Shown here: piece after piece, positions 1 to 4,487 of the stretch
Numbering within the stretch: position 1 is the first letter of the stretch
Layout: every line of letters begins with the position of its first letter
From: Deferribacteres bacterium
GTDB taxonomy: Bacteria > Nitrospirota > Thermodesulfovibrionia > UBA6902
Assembly: GCA_013152795.1 (NCBI GenBank)
Contig: JAADFS010000169.1
Location: 1 to 5,674, forward strand
Length of the DNA stretch: 5,674 nucleotides
Direction: 5' to 3'
The notes under the pieces: model-generated
What the model was told of the DNA's origin: nothing
What the model saw: the letters and a program-made list of their open reading frames with translations, nothing else
Databases searched by the model: none
Made by a program: the position numbers and the translations under genes

Positions 1-43
1 CCTTGCTCATCTGTTCAATGATATGAATAAGCTCACGGTTCAT
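1..43 (-). CDS. nusA: NusA transcription factor, N-terminal fragment
   Basis: Only the first 14 codons lie in the window, reading MNRELIHIIEQMSK on the minus strand. This matches the usual opening of NusA (MNxEL...IEQ...), and its place directly after rimP is the conserved rimP-nusA order. NusA binds RNA polymerase and nascent RNA and acts in pausing, termination and antitermination. The ATG at 43-41 follows the rimP TAA with no gap. The start is well supported by a strong Shine-Dalgarno inside the end of rimP. The rest of the gene runs off the left edge, so nothing can be said of its domains. Confidence 0.85.
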   Translation of the reverse strand, partial: MNRELIHIIEQMSK

Positions 44-508
44 TTATACCTCCACCTCCAGTCTTGCCCTTGAAATGTTTCCATAAGGTATGGTGACCTT
101 CCGCTTCTCCGGCAACAGGAGTGATATTTCCTCATCACCCGCCTCAACGAGCCTGCCGATAAAGAAGGTCTGCCCCTCCACCGGGTCACGCGTGACGACT
201 CTCACGGTTTTCCCGGAAAACCGTCTAAAATCCTTCGTGCTCCTCAGGGGCCTGTCAAGTCCCGGGGAGGATACCTCAAGGACATAGGCGCACGGTATGG
301 GGTCCTCCACATCAAGCACTGCCTCTATCTCCCGGCTGACAGCCTCGCAGTCATCAATCGTGACCCCGCCCTCTTTTTCAATGAAGACCCTCAGGAGCGC
401 CTTTCCCCGCATTTTTTTAAACTCTATATCATCAAGCTCTACACCAAGGGCACTTATCACTGGTTCTATTATTTCCCTGATTTTATTCTCTGTTTGTTCT
501 ATATTCAT
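44..508 (-). CDS. rimP: Ribosome maturation factor RimP
   Basis: RimP is a small cytoplasmic factor that helps mature the 30S ribosomal subunit. The 154-residue product has the normal family length. The N-terminal alpha/beta domain (about residues 1-85) includes the stretch around GVTIDDCEAVSREIEAVLD and the family signature VLEVSSPGLDRPL (about 78-90). It is followed by the SH3-like C-terminal domain (about 91-154), which begins near STKDFRRFSGKTVRV. The ATG at 508 is the natural start because its N-terminus matches the family (short helix, then a stretch like IIEPVISALGVELDDIEF). An AAGGA lies upstream but only 3 nt from the ATG, a tight spacing. The gene is followed without a gap by nusA, so this is the head of a rimP-nusA operon. 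The promoter would lie in or beyond the repeat element upstream. Confidence 0.95.
   Translation of the reverse strand: MNIEQTENKIREIIEPVISALGVELDDIEFKKMRGKALLRVFIEKEGGVTIDDCEAVSREIEAVLDVEDPIPCAYVLEVSSPGLDRPLRSTKDFRRFSGKTVRVVTRDPVEGQTFFIGRLVEAGDEEISLLLPEKRKVTIPYGNISRARLEVEV
48..59 (-). promoter_or_regulatory. Tandem Shine-Dalgarno of nusA
   Basis: On the minus strand this reads GGAGGTGGAGGT, two back-to-back perfect anti-16S matches, with four bases (ATAA) between the second copy and the nusA ATG. It also encodes the last residues of RimP (LEVEV). Ribosomes finishing rimP could therefore restart at once on nusA, which suggests translational coupling. Confidence 0.7.
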
Positions 509-525
509 TTATCCTTAACAGTGGC

Positions 526-678
526 CTAAAAATACCGCCAGCGGGCAGGAGAGCCTGCCGGAAAAGCTTTATCTGCGATCCCTTCAGGAAATACTCTGCA
601 CAGTATATTGACATCTTTTGCAATTTCACTCTCCGTTACTTCCAGCAATAAAGAGTTATTTCCAAATATCCCATCGCT
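526..678 (-). other. Open 50-codon stretch inside the repeat, possible gene remnant
   Basis: One minus-strand frame stays open from the TAA at 681-679 to a TAG at 528-526. It reads in part NNSLLLEVTESEIAKDVN and ends with PAGSPARWRYF. The centre looks protein-like in composition. There is no ATG; only a TTG near the LLLEV stretch could serve as a start, and no convincing Shine-Dalgarno precedes it. The tail is encoded by the repeat arm. It could be the end of a decayed gene carried by the element, or chance. I do not recognise a family. Confidence 0.2.
602..629 (-). promoter_or_regulatory. Candidate sigma-70 promoter for rimP-nusA
   Basis: On the minus strand a GTGAAA (629-624) and a TATACT (607-602) are separated by 16 bp. 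The -10 matches 5 of 6 consensus bases and the -35 matches 4 of 6. It lies in the centre of the inverted-repeat element, about 95 bp before the rimP start and downstream of the rimI terminator. It is the best-placed candidate for the rimP operon. AT-rich intergenic DNA gives chance matches, so confidence is modest. Confidence 0.35.
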
Positions 679-730
679 TTATAAAGGTTTTACGGCAGGC
701 TCTCCTGCCTGTTTATGCAACGTTAAGGTT

Positions 731-762
731 ATAAAAACAAAAGAGTGGGAAGACCCACTCTT
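731..762 (-). terminator. Rho-independent terminator after tsaB-rimI
   Basis: The stem is a perfect 9 bp, AAGAGTGGG (741-749) and CCCACTCTT (754-762), with a 4-nt loop. On the minus strand it is followed by TTGTTTTTAT (740-731), a good U-tract. It lies about 85 bp beyond the corrected rimI stop and ends just before the repeat element at 728. The plus-strand side lacks a U-tract, so it should act for minus-strand transcripts. Confidence 0.85.
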
Positions 763-846
763 GTCTCATAACAGCAAAGGATAACAGAAAAAAACTAAAA
801 TGAGAATAGCATTTCTGGAAGAAAAAAACAAGGGGTGGAAGGCGCT

Positions 847-1300
847 TCACGTCATGTCGGAACTCATATCCAACTCCATTACAAGTGCATCCTCGTCCGG
901 TTTTTTGTAATACCCCTTCCGCCTGCCCCGTTACATGAAATCCGAATTTTTTATAAAGCCCTGCTGCTGCAGCGTTTGACTCTCTTACTTCAAGCACGAG
1001 CTTTGTACAGGGATTCAACTGTCTCAATGCCTGCAGTATATTAAACATAAGCATGCTTGCAATGCCCATCCGCCTGAACTCGGGCATGACCGAGATATTC
1101 AGAAGGTGTGTCTCATCGAGTATGGTGCGTATGCATACATAGCCCACGATCCGGTCATCCAGCACGGCAACCTTCAGGATGGCCCTGTCGTTGCCGCTGA
1201 ATGAGTTTGCGGTCCAGGGTGTGGAGTAACAGCGGTTCTCTATGGCGATGACCTCCGGAAGGTCATTGTAGGACATCTCCCTGATTACTATCCCTTCCAA
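847..1300 (-). CDS. rimI: RimI, ribosomal protein S18-alanine N-acetyltransferase, apparent frameshift
   Basis: RimI is a GNAT-fold enzyme that acetylates the N-terminal alanine of ribosomal protein S18 using acetyl-CoA. The start is a TTG at 1300, supported by GGAG 5 nt upstream and by the expected N-terminus (VIREMSYNDLPEVIAIE). It overlaps tsaB by 13 bp. The acetyl-CoA loop is RRMGIA (residues 76-81), and the likely catalytic Glu104 (LEVRES) and Tyr116 (LYKKFGF) are present. After GFHVTG (residue 125) the open frame drifts into a tail unlike the family and runs on to 713. Skipping one base (near 925) instead gives GRRKGYYKKP and then DEDALVMEL, the canonical RimI ending, with a TGA at 849-847. 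That product is 150 residues, normal length. The span is 454 bases, 151 codons plus one. It may be an assembly error, a real mutation or, less likely, recoding. Confidence 0.88.
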
Positions 1301-1974
1301 TTAATCTCCGCCTCGGACTTTCTAACATAAAAAGGCGCAAGGGTCGCGATATCCGCGGTAATGCCCTGTCCCAGTCTTTCAAAGGCCGCCTCCGCCACGG
1401 TTGAGGCGGACGGCGACATCCTCGATGCAGGCGCAAAAACCGCCTTGTCCTTAAGGACGTCTTTAATAAGCCCCCTGTAGGTTTCCGCCCCGTCTCCCAT
1501 GACGACAACCGGCCCGTCAAACCGGTGCAGCAATTCCCGTGGATTTATTGCGGCCTCAGGCATTATCTTTCTGCACACATTGTCTTCCCACCTGTACAGA
1601 GCTGCATAGACCTCGTTTTTTCTTGCATCCAGCATCGGGCATATCACGTATGAACAGAAGGGCAGGCTCATTGCAAAGGCATCAAGGGTGGGCACAGGCA
1701 CAACCGGTTTATCCGTTGCATAGGAAAGACCCTTGACAGTGCTGAGACCGATCCTCAGGCCGGTGAAAGAGCCCGGGCCTATGGAAACCGCAAATGCGTC
1801 GATCTCGTGTATGCCGGTGCCGGATGCCTTCAGAAGCCATTCAACGGACGGCATCAGTCTCTCGGCATGCGCTATCCTGACATTTACCCTGACTTCGGCA
1901 ATGAGTCCCAGGCTGTTGTCTGCAATTGCGATACCGCCGGTCAATGTAGAGGTTTCCAGTGCAAGAATTTTCAT
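1288..1974 (-). CDS. tsaB: TsaB, tRNA threonylcarbamoyladenosine biosynthesis protein (YeaZ)
   Basis: TsaB is an ASKHA-fold partner of TsaD and TsaE in making the t6A37 modification on ANN-decoding tRNAs in the cytoplasm. The 228-residue product has the usual length. It opens with MKILALETST, carries HAERLMP (36-42) and the family signature SIGPGSFTGLRIGLSTVKG (64-82), then LDARKNEVYAALY (115-127), and ends with the usual PFYVRKSEAE. I place the start at the ATG at 1974, where family homology begins. A GTG at 2004 would add ten residues unlike the family and has no Shine-Dalgarno. The chosen ATG also lacks an obvious one. The gene overlaps rimI downstream, a common pairing, so the two are probably co-transcribed and coupled. 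Confidence 0.94.
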   Translation of the reverse strand: MKILALETSTLTGGIAIADNSLGLIAEVRVNVRIAHAERLMPSVEWLLKASGTGIHEIDAFAVSIGPGSFTGLRIGLSTVKGLSYATDKPVVPVPTLDAFAMSLPFCSYVICPMLDARKNEVYAALYRWEDNVCRKIMPEAAINPRELLHRFDGPVVVMGDGAETYRGLIKDVLKDKAVFAPASRMSPSASTVAEAAFERLGQGITADIATLAPFYVRKSEAEINWKG

Positions 1975-1994
1975 AGGCCGGATATTATTGTAAA

Positions 1995-2003
1995 ATTTTA
2001 CCA
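1995..2003 (-). promoter_or_regulatory. Candidate extended -10 promoter of tsaB-rimI
   Basis: The minus strand reads TGGTAAAAT, an extended -10 box with 5 of 6 bases of TATAAT. A start about 7 nt beyond it would leave a leader of roughly 14 nt before the tsaB ATG. No -35 match is seen at the right distance, which extended -10 promoters tolerate. It overlaps a perfect 12-bp palindrome, GTAAAATTTTAC (1990-2001), which could be a protein site or chance in AT-rich DNA. Confidence 0.35.
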
Positions 2004-2032
2004 CAAATCTACAGATAAAAGGCGGAGTTGTT

Positions 2033-2038
2033 TATAAT
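2033..2038 (+). promoter_or_regulatory. Perfect -10 box (TATAAT) directly before nagZ
   Basis: TATAAT ends five bases before the nagZ ATG at 2044. The transcript would then begin at or next to the A of the ATG, giving a leaderless mRNA. No good -35 is visible at 16-18 bp. A GGCGGAG (2021-2027) is too far from the ATG to be its Shine-Dalgarno and lies upstream of the predicted transcript start. Confidence 0.4.
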
Positions 2039-2043
2039 GTTTC

Positions 2044-3555
2044 ATGGGTCGGCCTGATAAAAAATTCTATCAACTGATCATCAGCAGGCTCGACGGGGAA
2101 AGGCTCTCCTCGGCCTCATACCGGCAGCACTGTGCTGAACTTGTCCGCAAAGGCATCGGTGGGTTCATCCTCTTCGGCGGCAGCAGGTATGAGACAGGGG
2201 GATTTATTGCAGAACTCCAGTCCCTGTCCAGGGTACCGCTGTTTATTGCATCCGACATAGAGCGCGGAGTGGGGCAGCAGGTGCAGGGATATACCGTTTT
2301 CCCCAGCCAGATGGCCGTGGCGGCCGCGCTCGGCAGGCACAGACCCGGTGCAGTGAAGATACTGGAAGAGGCGGTTGATGCAGTTGCCGAAGAGGCGATT
2401 GATGCAGGGATCAATATGCCGCTGATACCGGTTATGGATGTAAACAGCAATCCGGACAACCCGATAATCTGCACGAGGGCCTTTTCCGGCAATCCCCTTG
2501 ATGTTGCATGGTACGGCTGTGTGTATATAAGGGTGCTTGAAAGGGCAGGCCTCATAAGCTGCGCCAAGCATTTTCCGGGACACGGCGATACATCCGTTGA
2601 TTCCCACATTGCCCTTCCCGTGATCCCGAAACCCCTGAAGGAGTTAATGCATACGGACATCCATCCGTTCAGGGAGGCGGTAAGGGCGGGGGTCGGCGGT
2701 ATCATGGTAGGGCATCTCGCCGTCACGGCCGTTGACCCGCAGTTGCCTGCATCACTGTCGGAAAAGGTGATAACCGGCCTGCTCAGAGAGGAACTCGGAT
2801 ACAGCGGACTCATCCTCACCGACGCCCTGAACATGCACGCACTGAATGAATATGAAAACGTCCCGGCGAGGTGCATAAATGCAGGAGTTGACATCCTGCT
2901 TCACCCCGCGGATGCGGACGCCGCTGCCGAAGAATTAAGGCATGCTGTTGCAACAGGAGAAATTTCAGAAGCAAAGATAGACAGGGCGGCGCAGAGAATC
3001 CTGAATTACAAATCCGCTCTCAGGCGCATTAAGAACCCTGTACCTCCGGACCGCGGGGCCCATGCGGCGCTTTCCGGCCTGATCTCCACCATGGCGGTCA
3101 CCCTTGTGAAAGACAGGGGCGGCCTGCTGCCCCTCAGGGATGCGGCCGGTGCCTGCCTCGTGTTTTGCGGTGACGGGGATGAGCATGACCTGTCACCGCT
3201 GAGAGATTTTATCGGGGGGGGACACCGGTGCATCAACACAAGAGAGCTGTCCCTTCCGAACTCCGCCTGCAACACGGTGATCTGCGCCCTTTTTACGGAC
3301 ATCGCGGCATGGAAGGGCGGCGCGGGTATCAGTAATGAGCAGAAGGAGGCCGTCAGACGGCTTATCGGCAGGGCACAGAGGTCGATAGTGATATCCTTTG
3401 GAAGCCCCTATGTGCTGCGGGATTTTGCGGAAGCCGGCGTGCTTATCGCCGCCTATGATACAGGCAGGCAGGCCCAGTTGTCAGTCATCAGATGCCTGAC
3501 AGGTGAAAGCGATTTCACCGGCTCACTGCCTGTAGCTCTAGGCGGTATTGATTGA
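2044..3555 (+). CDS. nagZ: NagZ-type beta-N-acetylhexosaminidase (GH3), two-domain
   Basis: NagZ removes GlcNAc from GlcNAc-1,6-anhydroMurNAc peptides during cell-wall recycling. The 503-residue product has a GH3 TIM-barrel (about residues 5-325) and a C-terminal GH3_C-like domain (about 345-500, ending GSLPVAL). This is the longer architecture known from Bacillus NagZ rather than the single domain of E. coli (about 340 residues). The NagZ loop KHFPGHGDTSVDSH (175-188) supplies the Asp186-His188 acid/base dyad, by analogy with Bacillus, and Asp260 in LILTDALNM is the expected nucleophile. No signal peptide or lipobox is seen, so it should act in the cytoplasm. The ATG at 2044 is the first possible in-frame start after a TAA at 2035; no Shine-Dalgarno precedes it. 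The substrate importer ampG lies 0.9 kb downstream on the other strand. A different GH3 hexosaminidase specificity is possible but less likely given the NagZ loop. Confidence 0.9.
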   Translation: MGRPDKKFYQLIISRLDGERLSSASYRQHCAELVRKGIGGFILFGGSRYETGGFIAELQSLSRVPLFIASDIERGVGQQVQGYTVFPSQMAVAAALGRHRPGAVKILEEAVDAVAEEAIDAGINMPLIPVMDVNSNPDNPIICTRAFSGNPLDVAWYGCVYIRVLERAGLISCAKHFPGHGDTSVDSHIALPVIPKPLKELMHTDIHPFREAVRAGVGGIMVGHLAVTAVDPQLPASLSEKVITGLLREELGYSGLILTDALNMHALNEYENVPARCINAGVDILLHPADADAAAEELRHAVATGEISEAKIDRAAQRILNYKSALRRIKNPVPPDRGAHAALSGLISTMAVTLVKDRGGLLPLRDAAGACLVFCGDGDEHDLSPLRDFIGGGHRCINTRELSLPNSACNTVICALFTDIAAWKGGAGISNEQKEAVRRLIGRAQRSIVISFGSPYVLRDFAEAGVLIAAYDTGRQAQLSVIRCLTGESDFTGSLPVALGGID

Positions 3556-3602
3556 ATCCGGATTTTCATTTCAACCTTTTTTTACAGCGATGTTTTTTAT
3601 TA

Positions 3603-3631
3603 TTGACATACAATGTAATTTATCGTAATGT
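3603..3631 (+). promoter_or_regulatory. Promoter of the toxin-antitoxin module
   Basis: A perfect -35 TTGACA (3603-3608) is followed after 17 bp by TAATGT (3626-3631), a weak -10 (3 of 6). The upstream DNA (about 3577-3602) is very T/A rich and could act as an UP element. A start near 3638 would leave a leader of about 20 nt with a strong Shine-Dalgarno. Confidence 0.55.
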
Positions 3632-3633
3632 AC
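3609..3633 (+). promoter_or_regulatory. Paired small palindromes, candidate autoregulatory operator
   Basis: TACAATGTA (3609-3617) and GTAATGTAC (3625-3633) are each inverted repeats around a short centre, share AATGTA, and are 16 bp apart centre to centre. They lie between the -35 and -10 and over the -10. Ribbon-helix-helix antitoxins often bind such repeated sites in their own promoters. Binding here is an inference. Confidence 0.35.
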
Positions 3634-3642
3634 TGGTATACA

Positions 3643-3650
3643 GGGAGGTG
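3643..3650 (+). promoter_or_regulatory. Strong Shine-Dalgarno of the antitoxin gene
   Basis: GGGAGGTG lies 8 nt before the ATG at 3659 and fixes that start. It contrasts with the toxin gene, which has no recognisable ribosome site, so more antitoxin than toxin should be made. Confidence 0.75.
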
Positions 3651-3658
3651 AATAACAT

Positions 3659-4063
3659 ATGGCAACAATTCAGAAAAGCCTGAGGATCCCCGCAAATATC
3701 CTGAAAGAGATAGAAGAAATAGCAAGGGAGACCAAAAGGGATTTTACGACAGTGACAAATGAACTTCTGAAAGAGGCTGTAAGGGTTCGCCGCAGTCCGG
3801 GGATAGTCTTTACTGAAGGCACAAACGGAAAGAGGGCCAGGGTTGCCGGTACAGGCATAGAGGTCTGGGAGATAATAGCGACTTACAGAAGCGTGGACGG
3901 CAGCTTCAGCCGTCTGAGCAGGGCATATAACTGGCTCACGGTACAGCAGTTGAAAGCCGCCCTGGGCTATTACAAGTTATACAAGGAAGAGATAGACGCG
4001 CTCATAGCTGAAAATGAAGGCTGGACACCTGAGAAAATTTCAGAGAAGTATCCTTTTCTGTAA
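3659..4063 (+). CDS. Antitoxin: ribbon-helix-helix plus DUF433 domain
   Basis: The 134-residue protein joins two parts. Residues 3-44 (QKSLRIPANILKEIEEIARE and on to LLKEAVR) look like a CopG/Arc-type ribbon-helix-helix DNA-binding fold. Residues 48-116 (PGIVFTEGTNGKRARVAGTG, then VWEIIATYR, YNWLTVQQLKAALGYY) match the DUF433 family of VapB-like antitoxins. The DUF433 part probably binds and neutralises the PIN-like protein encoded next, and the N-terminal part probably represses the operon. The ATG at 3659 has an excellent Shine-Dalgarno. The gene is followed after 17 nt by its partner. The family pairing DUF433-DUF5615 is a predicted type II toxin-antitoxin system; activity for this pair is inferred. 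The start of the domain at residue 3 leaves no room for a signal peptide. Confidence 0.85.
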   Translation: MATIQKSLRIPANILKEIEEIARETKRDFTTVTNELLKEAVRVRRSPGIVFTEGTNGKRARVAGTGIEVWEIIATYRSVDGSFSRLSRAYNWLTVQQLKAALGYYKLYKEEIDALIAENEGWTPEKISEKYPFL

Positions 4064-4080
4064 GATCAATAAAAGTTTAA

Positions 4081-4425
4081 ATGAAATACTACCTTGATGA
4101 GGATCTGAACCCCATGATTGCAGAGATTCTCGGTAAAGACGGAATAGATGCCGTCAGCGCTAAAGAGGCGGGAATGCTGCAGGCGAGCGACCTTGAACAG
4201 CTTAAATATGCAGCATCAAAAAAGCGGTGTATGGTGACAAAAAACAGAAATGATTTTATCAGGCTTACCGTCCGGTTTTTCAATGAGAGCCTGCCCCACT
4301 ACGGATTGCTTGTAATACCGGCCTCATATCCGGGAGACAGATTCAACCTCATATCAAAGGCCCTTAAAAAATATGCCCTGCAACACCGTGAGGGAATGTC
4401 CCCATACAGCATAGATTTCCTCTAA
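4081..4425 (+). CDS. DUF5615 PIN-like toxin (putative RNase)
   Basis: The 114-residue protein fits DUF5615, a PIN-like family (COG4634) usually found next to DUF433 antitoxins. The acidic N-terminus YLDEDLNP (Asp6, Glu7, Asp8), the middle QASDLEQLKYAA (Asp37) and VTKNRNDF (Asp58) are at the expected places for metal binding. PIN-like toxins of this kind are thought to cut RNA; the target here is unknown. The start is the ATG at 4081, where the conserved strand begins. The preceding bases (AATAAAAGTTTAA) hold no Shine-Dalgarno, so translation is probably low or coupled to the antitoxin gene 17 nt upstream. Length is normal and no key residue appears missing. It is not a classic VapC of PF01850. 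Confidence 0.82.
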   Translation: MKYYLDEDLNPMIAEILGKDGIDAVSAKEAGMLQASDLEQLKYAASKKRCMVTKNRNDFIRLTVRFFNESLPHYGLLVIPASYPGDRFNLISKALKKYALQHREGMSPYSIDFL

Positions 4426-4434
4426 CATAACCTG

Positions 4435-4477
4435 ACAGTGGCATAAAAATATCTCCTGCCTGTTTATGCAACATTAA
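4435..4477. repeat. Short palindromic repeat, second copy related to 514-728
   Basis: This joins two blocks that are separated by 166 bp at the first locus. Bases 4435-4451 match 518-534 at 16 of 17 positions, and 4452-4477 match 701-726 at 25 of 26. The unit folds as GTGGCATAAA (4438-4447) against TTTATGCAAC (4463-4472), 9 of 10 paired, around a 15-nt loop. It fills the gap between the convergent toxin and ampG genes. It has no T-tract, so a Rho-independent terminator role is not supported, although the hairpin could still limit read-through. Confidence 0.75.
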
Positions 4478-4487
4478 CGATAAGGTT

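Larger units (their letters stand above)
514..728. repeat. 215-bp nested inverted-repeat (MITE- or REP-like) element
   Basis: The outermost bases are an inverted pair, CCTTAAC (514-520) and GTTAAGG (722-728). Just inside are related sequences GTGGCCTAAA (521-530) and TTTATGCAAC (712-721). Further in, 544-560 and 693-709 are a perfect 17-bp inverted repeat (GGCAGGAGAGCCTGCCG). With two mismatches this extends to 29 bp (544-572 against 681-709), and GCGAT/ATCGC lies just inside. Each 16-bp arm core is itself a hairpin, GGCAGG-AGAG-CCTGCC. No transposase is encoded, as in a non-autonomous element. A shorter relative lies at 4435-4477. Calling it mobile is an inference; the inverted repeats are seen directly. 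Confidence 0.75.

Noticed and set aside
608..636. Plus-strand promoter beginning with TTGACA at 608
   Set aside because: No -10-like sequence lies 16-18 bp downstream and no plus-strand gene follows before 2044.
713..846. Extended C-terminus of RimI in the uncorrected frame
   Set aside because: The Phe-rich tail resembles no RimI, appears only after the frameshift, and runs through the terminator hairpin and into the repeat. The one-base-shifted frame gives the proper ending at 847.
1263..1520. 85-codon minus-strand frame overlapping the tsaB end and rimI start
   Set aside because: Arg- and Pro-rich sequence in a frame alternative to tsaB, with no motif; the tsaB and rimI frames explain this DNA.
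2070..2894. 274-codon open frame on the minus strand inside nagZ
   Set aside because: It is antisense to the conserved GH3 barrel, rich in Ser, Pro and Thr, with no family resemblance or ribosome site. It is a shadow of nagZ codon use.
3555..3583. Terminator for nagZ
   Set aside because: AATCCGGATT is a palindrome without room for a loop, and the T-run at 3577-3583 is not directly behind a stem. No convincing terminator is seen after nagZ.
4438..4472. Bidirectional Rho-independent terminator between the toxin gene and ampG
   Set aside because: The stem is AT-rich with a 15-nt loop and no T-tract on either side. It is better explained as a copy of the dispersed repeat.
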